Assembly (NCBI GenBank): GCA_000727475.1
Contig: KL647302.1
Location: 871,449-935,448 of the forward strand
Reading direction: 5' to 3'
DNA: 64,000 nucleotides
DNA from: Sarcocystis neurona
Lineage: Eukaryota; Apicomplexa; Conoidasida; Eucoccidiorida; Sarcocystidae
Position 1 is the first letter of the stretch. Each line of letters begins with the position of its first letter. The notes beneath the pieces were generated by a model. It had not been told where the DNA came from. It saw only the letters and a program-made list of their open reading frames with translations, and did not search any database. Shown here one piece after another: positions 12,734 through 27,700 of the stretch. Position numbers and translations under genes: made by a program.

Positions 12734-15700
12734 GTATGAAGCCGCCCCGGCGTCAGCAGCAGGCAGAGTAGATACTATTCATCTCGCCCAGCAGCCGGTG
12801 CAGCCTGTGCCTTCGGGCGAACAATTTTTCGGATCAAAACGAGTGGCTTCAGCCAGAGAAAATGAGAAGAAGTAATCGGCGTAGCATAACCACGTCCACA
12901 CAGCTGCACAGAGCGATGTGCTGGTCAGGACGTCGCCTGCGTTTGACGGTGCAACCGCTAAACAAAGAACAGCGGGTGGAGCACAAGCTGCAGCCCACGC
13001 TATCAGACACCGCCGCACTCTCAAACGGACAAATATATAGTAGCTCTTCATTTTCTCTCTGAAGTTATTCGGGAAAAGTGGTGTTGAATCGCGGCGTCCT
13101 TCGTTTCTGCTGCTGCTTCTCGATCTACACGCAGGAGCGCGACAGGCAAAAAAAACGGCGCTTTCGGTGCAGGGCGAGCCAGCAGAGGCTTTATAGATAA
13201 CAGCAGCAGCAGCAGCTAAGAAGCGAGTAGCGTCGATAGCGGCTCAGCGTTACAGACGTGACACGGGTTGCGGACGATGAAGCAACCGCGTACGTTCGGC
13301 AGCAGCACGCGCAAATGTAGTAGACAAGTGCAGGGAGAGAACCAGAAGAAGCAGACGACGGATTGCCCTGAGTGCGGCAGCGAGCACACAACAACCGCGG
13401 CCTTCAACCGCCGGAAGACGGCTAGCAGCTGCAGCAGCACGACGATGACTACCTCACAAAGGAGCAACCAGCGCAAGTGCTATACTGTCACGATCGTCTG
13501 CTTTCTCTGTGCATCTACTCAGTATCGTGGAGAGGGACGCACCTTGATACAGGACTCGCTGTGCCTGTTCAGAAGAGAATTGCAGAAGCCCTGCGCGCCT
13601 GTCTTATGCAGGTTTTTCCATTCACGAGTAAACGAGGAGATTTACAGGCTCGTGTATGTGAGTGTACTGGGAGACAAGCATACTTTTCCTTTACAACGGG
13701 TAGAGCCGCGCGCGCGCGACTCTGGGGAGGGGGGCCAGATCGAGGAGGGAGGCTGTGACGCTCTGTCTTTTTCTGCGGAGTTGTGTACATGCGGTTCTCG
13801 TTTGTAGACAGGCGTGCACGCAAAAGCCGTGCCCGATACATTTTTCGAATGTTGCCGTTTGTCGGGGAAGGAGACGTGACTGGCCGAGGAACAGGTGATG
13901 GAGCCTTTAAGTGTAGGCGGGTTCTGCGCAGGTAGCGGCGGCTATCGAGCCGTGAGTCTTGTGTGTTGTGTCTGGACGTGCGCGCAGGACAGTGCGAACG
14001 TGATGAGGAAGGTGGAGCGTCTGCTAGCCTTGGTGCACACCACCATCTCGGCGGAACAGGTGGCCTTCTTCATCGTCGACTCGCAGAACTCGGCGTTTAT
14101 GTGTCTTGGAGGCGCACTGCAGTAAGTGGTATAGACAGTAAAAATACTACGCACGGACTAGGAGAGCCGGTACGACTCGGTCGTTCTCCCGTTATATCAA
14201 AGGCAGGCACCGACTTGGCGCATCTCTGGGAAGCCGAGTGGGCGGCTGCAAACCACTCGTTTGCAGTGCTGCTCCATTCAGAGAGTCTACCCCCCAGCAA
14301 CAAGTAGGACGCCAAGGTGCTGCTGGGGCGCAGAAGAAAACTTGTTCTTCCAGTTCCCCTCTTGTGTAGTGTCTCTCGTGCATACGCCCTTGGACAAATA
14401 GATATATGCATGTGTGCGCGTTGTTGCACTACGGTGAGAACTTGGAAAGGATGCGAATTTTGCTACTCAGCGTGGAGGAGCAGCTGCACGTCCTCCGCGA
14501 ACCTGAAGTGTGGATGTGGCTGCGCGCAGGGCGCGGGGCTTGTCCCTTCCCTTCACGCACCCGCTCCTAGGAGAAGCCCTCCGTCAGAACGGAAGAATTG
14601 TCATCGCCAATGACGTGCCCTCTGGACTGAATGAGGCATACGACTGTCTGGCGCACGTCAACACGCGGTGAGAATGGCTTGTTCCCGGGCCACACGGGGT
14701 TCCACATGAATGCGCATACACATAGATAGGCTGATCTCTGTATCAGCAGTGGACGCGTCGTGGTGCTGGCACATGTCTCGGTCGGTCTGGACTGCGTTGG
14801 ACAAACGTTTGTGGAAATCCCGAGGGCGTGGGCAGTGCTCTTCTTGCATCGCAGCCGTAGTAGAAGTGAACTGCGCACGCGTCAAGACAGATAAATGTGG
14901 GGCGATCTGTGCAGTGCGCGGGTGTCTGCGAAGCTGCACCAAGGGCGTTCAAATGTGGACGTCGGCGCGTTCGCTCGACACGGCAGATGTGGAGGCTTTT
15001 TTGCATTGCCTGGTGCTTGGGAGAAGTCGAGATGCGTACGCATGCACGCTTGTATATAGGGAGTGAATATCCCTTTTCTTTGTCGGAAGCTGCAGTGACG
15101 TCGCTGTGCAACACCTTCTGGAGTACTGCTGCAACAGCCGCCGGATCTTCTGGCGTAGCTTGCATAGAAACATACAGTAGAGGATGCTGACTCGTCCTCT
15201 GTACCGAGACACACTTGTGTGCGGCGTGATTTCAGCGCGGTGATTGTCGTGCCGCTGATGGACGGGCAGGGACACGTGAAGGCACTGCTACTGGTCGTAA
15301 ATAGAAGCGTGTGCACTAGGCTGCTGCTGTCGCGCGGCGGGTGCCGCTCTTTGTGCGCGTCGCTGGCGGCGGCTGGGTCCTCTCCGCGTCCGGAAACGGG
15401 CGCCAGCGGCTCCGGCTACACGCGGTCGCCGCTGGTGCCGTCGTCGTCTTCGTCGGATAGCGGCAGTACGTCGAGCTCGCTAGATGAAGGAAACGAAGAA
15501 CGAGGAGGCGGAGCCACGACGGCAGCAGGGGCCGCGGGACCTCTGGAGGATGGCGGACGCCGCTCTTCCTCGTACAAGCCAGCAGGCGGCCGGGGCTCTT
15601 TTTCTTGCAACTGCCCTGCCTGCAGCATCTCTGAACGCAAGCGACTCATCTACGGGGATTTGCTGCAGACGGCCTCCATTTCGAATGTTCTCAAAGTGGC

Positions 15701-18700
15701 TCACAAGTTCACCCGGTAAGTTGCTAGGCGATGCAGACGACTGAGAATGGGAGAGCGCCAACAAAAGGAGAGGCAGGGCATGCAACCAAAGGAGGGACAG
15801 GAGACGGAGCAGGCAGAGGAGGAACTGCCGGGGAAGAAGGAGAAAAATGAGGGGGAGCGTACAGGGATGCAAAGAGGAAGAGACGGGTCCGCCCGGAAAG
15901 GGAGCAGGTGGGACAGATGGATGAACCTGACGAAAGGAAGGGAGACGACACAAGAAACGGGGAGGAGGTCAGCGGGAGAAGAGGACAGAGAAGAGGACAT
16001 AGAAAGAAGAACAGAAGGGAAAGTGTGTGTGTGTGTGTGTGTGCGGGTGAGTGGGTGGGTAAGTTTTGTGTGTGTATGTATACATGTGTCTATACAGACG
16101 TGTGAGTCCGTATGTACGTATAGATGCATGCTTTTTTGCATGCGTGTGAGTTTTTCTGTGTCTGTGCGCGTACGCGTGGGGACGTGTCTACTGCAAACAT
16201 AGTGAATGCGCATCTACAGCGCTTTTTTACGCCGGTGCAACAGCTGTCGTGCATCGCTGCTGCTGCTGCTGTGCTTCTGCTGCAGGGAAGACGAGGTGCT
16301 GCTGCGCTGCGTCCAGCGGGAGATCCAGAACGCGTTGGGCGGCGCGCTCACAAACATGTGCATGGCAGGCATGACGCTTTTGAATCCGAAGAAGACAATG
16401 ATCTCGTACGTGATTGCCGAGCCAGATGAAGATTACTACCGCATACGGCCGGGCAAAAGTGCAGATAAAATGCTGGAGGAAATTGAGGTAGGTCTCGCGC
16501 GCGCCTCCCTGGTGCTTGCTGCTGCCGCGCTTCCCACCAGCACTGGTTCCGTCTGCGCACGTCTGTGGAAAGTGCACAGCAGTGGCATACCAGCGATGTT
16601 CTTAGTCCACACACACGTACTCCCTAACGAAAATCCCAGCTTTCCACCTACACGTATATATACACGTTCGTGCGCACGTGTTTCCTTTAGCGGGATACGC
16701 ACGTGTCTCCGTGGTGACCATATATGCAGATACACACGACCAACACCTGTGACGTACACAAGCGAATAGTGTGCAAATTTTGTCCGCGCCCGTATATGTG
16801 ACTATTATGTGGATATAAACCGCGACGATGAGTCAACGGCTGCGTCTTCATTCTTCGAATTGCTTGGATAAGGAATAGTCTGACGTTTTATGTCGCCTTG
16901 GTGAAGTGCTTCGGTGTCCGCAGCCCCGAGGGACGGGGGAGCGGGAACGCCTTGTGGCCAGTTGCCAGGCTTTGCTGCCTCTTTGTGCGAGACGGAGACA
17001 GGCGTCTGCAGTCGCTCAACCCTCCCTTCTCTTCCGTAGTCTCCCCCCTTCGCGTCGTCTCGCAGCATCGTTTGTGGGGCTCGCGTTCGCAGTTTTGCTG
17101 AACGTTGCTCGGAAGGTTGCGCACACACACTTCCTCACTTCAAGTCTTTGCGTGTAGAGCGTGGGGATGACCTGTGCGTCTACGCGGGGGGGACAAAAGA
17201 GTCACACAGGCGTGCGGCCTTACTAGAAAGAAGCCCCGTACGTAAAGAAGTGTTTCACAGTGTCTTTGCGTGAGTTACTGTACGTCTGCAAACGAGCCCG
17301 CCAGAAGGAGAACGACAGGCGACTGCATGCGCATCTGTACGTGTGCGGGTGTGTTTGTACACGCGTGTGTAGTCCGTGGGCAGTACACAGATATACAATC
17401 TTGCAGACGAGAGGGGAGATTCTTACAGCCGTAAAAGAAGATGGCATAAGACCCGCGGTGCCCTCCTTTTGACTGCAACATGTACGGCACACCTCTTCAG
17501 TGAGTAGTTCACCGGGAGGGACGCGTTGAAGACAACGTGAAGCACTTTTGTGCGGAAGGTCTGCACATTTGTAGACACGAACTGCTGCTGGTGTGTGGTT
17601 CTCGTGGCAGTTCTCCTTTACATGCAGGAGTCATCTTTTTCAGCGCGAATGACTTTCAAGGAAAGCAAGGTTTTTCCTAGAGCAAGTCGGAAGGGCGTAG
17701 AAGACTTGGGTGCAGCTTCGTAGCGTTCCAAGAACTTCCTAGAGAAAAGTACATGTTGAGGGTCTGCGCGCCCGTCTTGTTGTAGGCGTGTAGAAATCTT
17801 CACTCTTGTTTGCATGCTTGTATATCTGTGCCCTGCCAACGGACTTAGGTCTACACATACATGTCCAAATGTACATTCGTCGGTACAGCTGCGTCCATAG
17901 TACCATGTTCCCCTGTTTATGTCTCTCGCACCCTGTCTGTACGGGCGCTTGCCCTCCTTTTTTTTCTCTCTTTTTCTCGTCTTCGCATCTCTCCCACATA
18001 CGTACGTACAGCATCTGTGTACACATATGTATGTCCCTGTGTATAAGTGTATGTGTGGGTCTATGTGTGTGTGCCTCTCTCTAAATGTGACGAGGTGAAC
18101 ACTATCGTTGTGTTGTTTTGAAAGGTTCGCCTGTAATTTACATGTTCAGCAGGAACGCCGTTAGCAGAGTCGTGTGTAGGTGTGGAAGAAGAGGACGAAA
18201 AGAAGTGTGCGGTATTTGCTGCTGTGGTGCTGTATGCTCGCAGAGCATTGTAGAAGAAGACAAGCGGCTCAGGTTTCAGAGTCTGCGGCGCTGTCAGTCG
18301 ATGGCCGTCGGGCTACGCGAGCGCGAGTCATCTTGTTTATTTGGCAGCAGCTGGCGCGGTAGATCGGTGGACTGTGTGCGTCGCCGCGGAAAATTATCTA
18401 GCTCAGAGGAAGAGGCGTCGCTTTCCTCCGATGGCCGTCGAGGAAGCGGCGAAGTTCGCAGAGAATTACTGAGCTGGGGATTGCCCTCCTCAGCACCGAC
18501 ACCGGGAGTAACACCAGCAGCAGCAGGTGTGGCCCACCCGGCGACAGCACCAGCGGCAGCCCGTGCAATCGCATCATCAACACCACCAGCGATCGGGTCG
18601 CCTGCAGAGGCATGCAGTGACGGGGGAGGAGAGACGGCAGCAAAGGAATCCCCTCCCGTTCGAGGGGCAGCAGCAGTCGAAATAGAGACCACTGCAGCAG

Positions 18701-21700
18701 ACGCGACTAACGGTGCTGCAGCAGGGGGCGGGGGCGGTGCAGCACAGGGGGAAAAAGCGGCAGCAGCAGGCAGAGACGCAGAACCAGCGGCGCGAAGTCG
18801 TTACCCCAGGTTTCCGGAGCCGCAGGGGGTGCAACAACAGAGAAATGAGATCCGCACGCAGCAGGACGACAGGTCTGTTCCTCAAGGAATGAAGAGTCAA
18901 GCAGGAGCAGATGCTGAAGCGAGAGGGAGCCGCAACGCGTTTGTCCCGGCACCAGCTGCATCACCCAGTCACGAGGAGGAAGAAGCAAACTCTCGTCACG
19001 TTACTTCGTCTGGTGGAGCAGTCAGAAAGGCGCGTACCGAGCCGGGTGAGCCTCCCGCGAAGGTTTTGTCTGTGTCAGTCGCTTGCTGCTGTACAGGTTT
19101 CCATTTGTCCCTTTTAAGCGGCCCTTTCTGTAATCCGTCCCAGCCATCACGTTGTAAGTCTCTGCATCTCTTCGATTACTCGTGCCTGTCTTAACTGTAA
19201 AATGACTCTTCACCAACAAGAGGGTTGTACCTACTATCGATAAATGTATGCATACGTGTGTGTGTGTGTGTGTACATACATCTGTATACCTGTATGTCGC
19301 CGTATACGTCAAATCTGTGTAGTGGTGTGGCTAGGTGGAATCCACGTCTGTTTCTGGTCGGGTGGGACGGACGATGGCTGACGGATCCACCTGCTGACCA
19401 AGACTTCCTGTTCTGCTGTACAGACGGCGCTCAAATGGTTTCGAAGGGATATCCACGCACACTTCTAAATATGAATTGTGAGCTTGCAGAAGATATGTTG
19501 GAGGGACAGATGTGAGAGGCTTCAAAGAGAGGGGGGCGACACAAGGCAAAGGAGAGTGCTCCTACCCATTTCCAGGCGGTGGTAGCACCCTCGTGCGAAG
19601 TTGTGCAGCCGTCAACTGCATGCAGAGGGGAGAATGAGATTCGCACGTAACCGAGGCTAGAGTGACACGCTAGACGCGCGAAGAGAGACGGGAGCACGAG
19701 TTTATGTGAGATAAAGCCCCGAGGCTTTTTCCAGGGCGCCCTTGCGCAGGGAAGGCTGGGAAGAAAGTCCGAGCATGGCGGCGAGCGCGGGCCGAGAACA
19801 AAGGTGGCGAGGGATAAGTGAGGCACAGTGCGCGGAGAGAGGAATTGGGTAGTGGAACAAGCGAAGAGGTGACACGCCACCGACTTCAGCGACGGGCATG
19901 CGGGGGTGAGATATGCGTGGAAAAAAGTGGGTCAGGAGACGCAGGACGCGGCGCAGGCCGAGAGAAGGTGGCAGTCGAAACTTGAGACGCGCGCGTAGGA
20001 AGAAGCAGGCGCTATTAGAACACGGCTACGCATGCGGAAGGAAGTCGTTTTCACCGAGGAAGTAGCGTTGAAAGGGCGGCAGAAAATCCGAGAGCCTCAC
20101 CTGCAGGGAGGGGACGACGGATGTTTTGCCACGCAGGCAGCAAACAGCCCGTGCATTGCTGTTCAAGCCAGTAGGGAGTCTGCAGCTGCCCACTTGTTGT
20201 GTTGTGTGGAGGGGATTCTTCTTCGCTCGTGTGGGACGTGCGGGAACAGAGGAGTTGCTACGCGCGCCTTTTTGCTGTCGGTGTCTGTGGTGCGGGTGCG
20301 TGACACGGCAGCAGGACTGCAGCTTGCGCTGGAAGAAGAAGCGGAAGAGCAGGAGTGGATGCGTGCGCTGGCGCCCGGAGGAACGGCGTCTCCGGAGCAA
20401 AGGGAAGAAGAGGAGGGGGCCCGTGTGGAGGGGCGGAAAAAGCTTCACGGGCAGGGAAGAGCGGGGAGGGGAGGCCGCGAAGGCGAAGAACCAGCAGCTG
20501 CCGGAGGCCGGCGGCGCGACACCCAGCCGCGTTCTTGGGGGATAAGACGAAGACGAGGCGTGCGCAGATCTGCTTCTCTGCCGACGCTCGTCTTCTCTGG
20601 CGCGTTGAAGAAATGCGAGAAACACATGCGCATGCTTCGCAAAGACGTACGCCGTGCCGTGCTGCTGCACCCGCCACCACAGCAGCCGTAGACACGCCGA
20701 AGGACGACGGGCTTGCCGATCTGCCGCCCGTCTCCCAGCGAGAGAGAGAACAGGCTCCCACACTCTCTACAGAAAAAAGCAGTTCCTCAGGAGCTGACAC
20801 GCGTTGAAGCAGCGGCCACTTTGGCCCGAGACGACTGCAGACGTGCTTCTGCTCGCCCGCAAAAAACACATCTCCAACACGTGAACCTACGAATGGCTCT
20901 GCCGTCATTTCCACTGTGTGTACCTGCATGCGTGTATATATTTATACGCATGGAGTGATAGGTAGACCGACACATACACATACATTCACACGTATATGTA
21001 TGCATATATGTATGTGTATATGCAGGGTGGACGGTCTTCGTACTGCGTATAGAGAGAAAAGAGCGGTCCTTTTCGGTACCGGAGATGGCACCCGCCTATC
21101 CCGATGTAGATATGGAAGTCGTCCCGCAGCTGGCTCCTTTCCTGCTGTGATGAGGGGGCGAAATCTCTGTGCTTCACCTGCGTGCGTATACGTGGAGCAG
21201 CGCACTTATACACAGATATAAGTAGATATGTGTCGATGTCCTGAGACAAACGTACACTGCGGAGTTTAGTGCGGGCGTCACTCGTGGGGTTGGACGGCAT
21301 TTTCCGCCGATGTCTCTCTGGCCGTCTGCGCGTTAATGAGGACCAAGAGACGGTGTACTTGAGCAGAGCGTAGTTACGAATAGCTATTGATGCATCTCCA
21401 TATGTAGATATATACGTACATGTATTTTGCTCGCGCACTCTCTCGCTCGCTGTCATGCTCTGTATTTAAATATACGCGGGGGGAAATGGACGCGCACACG
21501 TCTTCTTGTGAGTTCGTTCCTGCGCGTTGACCTATATGTGTATCTTTCCTCGCCTCAATATACACATGTGCTTGTGTGAATATCTACGTGAACACACATG
21601 CATCTCTCCTTCACCATATATATTTTCATGCACATGTATATATATAAATATATATATATATATATGTATATGTAGTTGTACGTACGTAAGGTACTTACCT

Positions 21701-24700
21701 GTGCATACGTCTGGGTGGGCACATACGCGTGTGTGCTCATAAATAGACCTAAATACACACGTACACAAATATGTCTCCGTAAAGACACATGAGTATATAT
21801 ATATATATACATCTATACAAGAAAGTTGAACAACGTGTGTAGGTGTCGGGGTTCTTGAAGGAGTGCCTTAGTGTCAAAGAGCGTCTGCGTCCAGAGAGAG
21901 TAGTTTTTGCTGTGTGTCGCTGCCGGTACATCTGGTGCGCCTACTCGCAGATGCTGCTCGCCCAGTACCGCCGATGGGACTTGGATATATGGAAGCGAAC
22001 CGGAGGAGAAATGGAGGTGTTTTTTCTGCTGGCGTTCGACGATCTAGGCCTGCTCGAGTGGAGCGAAGAAACCAAGCTTCGTCAATTTTTTGCCGTTATA
22101 CGTGATGGCTACCATACCGACAATCCTTACCACAACTTCTATCACGCGGTGCATGTGTTCCAGGTTCGTTCCTTGCGCCCCATGCACACGACCGCCTCCG
22201 CGTATGTACGTGTATATAGGTGTTGAGGGGTTGCGTGGTGTACTATACATACGTCTGTCTACCTGTCTATACCTGTCTACACATGCATCTATCTAGATAC
22301 ACACGTCTACATATATATACATATATGTATATATACACCTGCAAGTGCTATGTCACTCTACGCGCATATATATATATATATGTATAGGTGTATGCTTGGA
22401 GCTGTTGCAGGACTTGCGTATTTCGGCTTCCAGAGGTCGTTGTCTTCGTCCATCAGATGAGAGTTTGCTTTCGCTGCTTTCTCCTGCTGCCCTTAGTGCG
22501 CGCCTACTTCTCTACACATATATCTGTATAAATCCACGTATATATGTATATACGGTTGCTACGTCACGCTACGCATAAATACATATATATATATGTAGTT
22601 AGATAGATAGGTAGATGTACAGAATTCTACGCTTGTGCATATATATGTGTATTTATATGTACAGCTACTGGCAGACAGATATATGTGTTTGTGCTGCTGT
22701 ACTTAGTAAGTTACTGAGCATACGAACATGTCAGTCTCTGCTCAGGGTGTCCCGGTCACATGCAATTCCTAGACGATTCTAGCTAGTGCAAGCAACGGGA
22801 CTGGCAGAAAACGTGGGGGCCGCGAAAACCCTCCTCCATCGATGCCGCCGAGGCGCGCATGAGCGGGAGAAGCATTGTCTACCTCGTCTTCCACCAGGCA
22901 TGGAGGAGAGGAATTCGTCTGTCTTTCCTGCCTTCCACACGGCCTACGCGGTTGTGTCTTCCTGGCGTCGTCAGTCGACGTCCACCGTATCGAGACGTCT
23001 TCAAGAGACCAGTAGACCTCCATTTTGCCTCGTGACTCTATTTTGTGTTCTCTTAAATATGTGTCTACTCATCTGTCATCCAACCCTGTGTGTGCTTACG
23101 CTTGTATACGCGCACGTACAAAGATATATATATATATGTATGGGCGTTTATGTGTCATAAAGCACGTACAAGTCGCGTGAGTGAAGCTCGACAGGGCACT
23201 GCGCATGTGCGAAGCAGACTACACACGTGCGCGGGGGGCAGGGTCTATCTGTGTGTCTTCCCGGCGGCCAGACCTGAGCAGTGTAGTACTTGGAGAAGCA
23301 CGAGGGGCTTAAAATGGATCTCCGCATGCATGCGAGCTGCTGCGATGTTTGCATGACAGGTGTGCTGGATGTTCATCGCGTCGTGCGGGTGTCGCCACGT
23401 GCTGAGCCGCTTGGAGCAGTTCTCCATTTTACTCGCAGGTGGGTTTTCTCCGCTAAAGCGCACTTATTGCTGGGGCGTCTTCCTGTCCTTGCAGAGAAGG
23501 TAACAGTTGATATCTCTCTGCACGCCTTGCTACTCTGGCCCCCCCGCCCACACGGCTGTCAAATGTATTGCTGCGTTCCTGTTGGGTCCCGAAGAACTGA
23601 TATGCCATGAGCTGACTCTAGTACGCCCTCGATGTAAAGACTCCTCGCTCCTGACTGTGAGAAATACTCTCCTTCCCGACTGCCCGCCTGCTCACTGCGT
23701 GCGCCGGCGGAGCACTTCAAGCGCTGCTGCCCACGCGTCTTTTTGATGAAGAGGCTACTTTCTGCTGGGCTCCGGCAGCGCGAGTGCCTGGTGGCGCTGC
23801 CCCATGGTCTGGTATGTCGCACTTGTATTTCAGGAAAACGAGGAAGGAGTGAAAAGGCACTGCCGCCGATAGCAGCGTAGCTGGCGGTGGTCACTCCGTT
23901 CTCGCGGTTCAAGCATCCTTCCATGCCAGTGTTCCTGTCCACCTCCTTATACGGATTAATAGATGTGCACGGTTATCTGTCTATATGTGTGTATGCATAC
24001 GTACATATGTATCGATGTACGTATCTACGTCTGTATCTACGTATGTGTATGTATCTGTGTATCTGTCCATATGCATCAGTGTATGTGTCTACGAGTGTAT
24101 TCATGCATGTGTCTGTGTATGTATCTAAGTACCTGTGTATATGTGTCTTTGTATGTATCTACGTGTGGATCTATGTATGTGTCTGCGCATGTATCTATGT
24201 ATCTGTACATGTGTATCAATGTATGTGTCTACGTAGGTATCTGTCTATGTGTCTATATATGTATCTGTGTATCTGTCTGTGTTTATCTGCGTATCTCTCT
24301 ATCCAACCGTGTCTCTATCTGTGTATGTACGTCTCTATCCATGTATCCATCTACGCATCTGTGTGTCTACCTATGTACGTATGTGTGTATCTATGTATAT
24401 ATGTACGTGTGTGTGCATGTGTCCACGTAGGTACGTATGTGTGTCCGGTCTGCCTCTCTATGTACGTCCACCTGTCTATGTTTACGAACAGGGAGACAGC
24501 TTTAGGTGTCGTCGATAGCTTTTTTCTACACATTTCCGGCTCGTCGTTCTGTTGCGGAACAGACTCACGACGCAGAGAGGAAAGCACCCGATGTTGTCGT
24601 CGCCAGGAGACGCCGAAAATGCGCGCCCTGCAGTTCCCTGGCAGCTGCGCCGGTGTTGTTTGATGCATGCAGCTCTGAGTCATGACGTCGACCACCCCGG

Positions 24701-27700
24701 CGTCAACAACGCGTTTCTCAGGGCGGAGCTTCATCCCCTTTCGATAATGTACAACGACAAGGCTGTTCTCGAGAATCATCACGCGGCCTTCGCTGTCCGA
24801 TCGTACGCCTTGCCCCCCACGCTGCTGCCGCTGCCTCCTCTTGTCGAAGACGGTTCCGCGTCACCGTCCCCCTATATGGACATATATAGACAATCCTGTA
24901 CACATCTGTGTCTCCCCGTATAGATGTATATCTATATATATACGTGAGTGTGGAGACGTGAAGAAGTGTGTACATACATTTCTGTAGACATCTTCTACAA
25001 GTGTGGGTATGTATATATACGCATATCTGTATACGTATGACATATGTGGGTCTGTTTCTTTCAATTCCTCTGCAGAGACGTGTTTGTGTGTATGTCGCAT
25101 ATGTATCTACACACCCACGTACGTGTGTGTGTGTGTGTGTGCGTGTGTGTGTGTGTGCACACGTGTTTCTTGCATCACCACTGCCTACACAGCATGTAGT
25201 AAGACAGGCATAGCCACTCCTGCGTCTTCGTATAACCTCGCGTGTATAATCCGCTATATATATAAGTACTACGTTTTTTCTTCAGTGGGAGGTGCAGGGA
25301 GCGACGCCGTGATTGACCCACGATCCTCGGCTGTGTTGTGTTTTTTCAAGAAAACAGGCCTTCGTTAAAGGCGGCTGGCTGGGTGTCCTTTCCTCACAGG
25401 CGATGGAAGTGACTTGCTTCTTTGCGCATGAGACTCTGCGGTTGTTGCGCAGCACGGCTCGAAGACTGACTTCTTGCTGCCCTTGCTGGCGACGTGTGGC
25501 TGGTGTTTCGCAGTATGATGGAACTGAATTTGTATGGGGCGGGAGAGCCGCGCGCGCATCACTCGGGGCTCGGGGTCGTGGAGGCGGGGCAGGTGGAGCC
25601 CGAGGAGGAGCGGAAGAGCGAAGCCGGAGCGCGCCTCGTGCCGTCCTTCACAGAACTCAGGCGCTTGGTAATTCAAGCAATTTTCTCGACGGATATGGAA
25701 CTTTTCAGGCACCACCACGACGCCATGAAGCGCCGAGCGCAGATGAAGAAGAGTACGTCAGTCGGCGTCTCTCGACGCGCCGGCCCGCTTGCATTCGATA
25801 GATGCATTGTATCGGTGGATATGAGTACGATAGGAGCCGACGAGACGTGTAGACGTATACGTGTACAACGTGTCAGTACATAGGTTTTCACGTACAAAGA
25901 AGAATCGGCTTAGTGAGGGGTCAGGTACATAATCGCCTCCTCGCATCCAGGGAGGGGGGAGGGCCTTTTTATTTGTATACGCGTGCATGCAGACACAGGA
26001 GCGTTTGCACACAGAAGGGTTTGCATGACTTCTGTACTTTTCTCCACGTCTGGTGACTCACTACCTCTTTAGTCCTTCCCCGTTGACCCCGGGAGACGAA
26101 CAGGAGGATAACTGTTTGGCCTCTTTCTGTTCCCCACGTGGACACGTACGTACGAAAATACACAGATGGAAACACACGTGTAGTGCTACAAGTATATTTA
26201 TGCGCCTGCCGTGATACACATATCCACCTACTTATCTGTATTTATCTATGAATGTGTATATATATATCTGTATGTATATGGGTGTGCAACTTCAGCATGG
26301 CACCCCGAGTGTACGTTTGCCCTGTTGCGGGGGAGAGGGTCCAGGTCTGTCTAGGATTGCACGCGCCGTCGTTAGTAATCTGGAGAAATGCGTAGAGTTT
26401 CAACAACTTCGACACTGCTACTTTTTAAAGGTGCCATCGCGCAGCATTCTCGGCAGATCGCTTGGTCACAGAGGCGGGAGCGATCAAGGGCCGCAGTCAC
26501 AGCAGCTAAGATGCTTCTCGTAATCAGCCCTGCGTGAAACGCCCAGACAAGTCGCGTTCCCTATTTTCTTCGAGAGACGAAATACCGTTGCCGTTCTGCA
26601 TGGCATACATCGCGCGTACGTAGAGCCCCTTCGGAACACGTCGTGTGAGCTGCTACTCACCAGGCGAAGGTGTATGACTGCTTTTTCGAGGGAAGAAATG
26701 TTGACCGGTGGATCACAATAAGCGTATGGAGGACACGTTCGTCTGTTTTTTTCTTTTCTCGAAGGATGCAGTCATGTTCGCAGGTCGCCTTCAGAAGTCG
26801 TCTCGAGCTGAGCGGCTGTCTCGGGGACAACTGCTACATTATACGTGTAAATCGGCGTCTGCGTGTATCCGCCTACTCATTTCTGTGTCTACCTGCATAT
26901 CTAGTATACAAAAATACATATAAATGTGTGTACGTGTTCCTGCCGACGCGGGGGCTCACTGGCGAACTTTTCAGAAGAGACCACCACGGTCCTTTTTCCG
27001 GTTGCTCTTTACTTGTAGACATACGTGGGTACACTGATTCGTACGTGATACGCTGGGAATTCCGTCTGTATACGTATCCCGCAGGCAAGTTATTGACTGG
27101 GCTGTGGCGCACCTCTTTTGGTGAGAGCAGCAGGGGCGCGCGCGCTTTTGCGGCTGCCCAGGTGCAGGGACAGGTGTCCAGGAATGATTTTCTTACTCTG
27201 GGCGTTTGCTCTTTTTTCCGAAAAAGGTGATGAAGCGCCGCGGGAACGCGTGTGTGGGTGCTGCTGCGTCCGCAGGTGACCGCGAGATGCTGCAGGGAGA
27301 GGAGGACCGTGCGCTGCTGGTGATGTGTCTGATCCACTGCGCCGACATTTGCAACCCAGTAACTGGCGGTGGAAGGAATGTGCAGTGGGCTTCGCTCGTA
27401 ACGCAGGAATTCAACGCCCAAGTCGACCTGGAAAGACGCAAGGGTGTGGCCATCTCGGTGTTCATGGACGCTCGCACAGAAGTTGAAAGGTGCGGCTTCC
27501 TACGCACGTAGACCGATGGTCTCTCTCCGCAAGCGTAGCGCCCTCTACACGGCGACAGGTAGAGGGGAGGTGGTGCGCCATGTCACCTTGTGCACGGCGC
27601 ACGGGGCAGTAGTAGTACCCACCCGTTCGAGGCGTGCTCTGCTCCTCACTTTTTTTTTGCCGTACCTTCTTCGTGTCGTCCGCGTAACGAAAGCGGACAG

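Noticed and set aside
14479..14529. Alternative GAF-B exon start after TGCTACTCAG ([13 protein letters not shown])
   Set aside because: Fits phase at its start but cannot reach the [12 protein letters not shown] frame without a ~20-base intron; the acceptor at 14529 gives a clean GAF continuation.
20258..20929. Minus-strand 223-codon frame
   Set aside because: Overlaps the plus-strand linker; several frames are open here because of composition, and no minus-strand splice chain or family was found.
23887..24663. 258-codon Cys/Val/Tyr frame that looks like a membrane protein
   Set aside because: It is the tetranucleotide minisatellite read through; the PDE exons at 23438 and 24673 join in phase without it.
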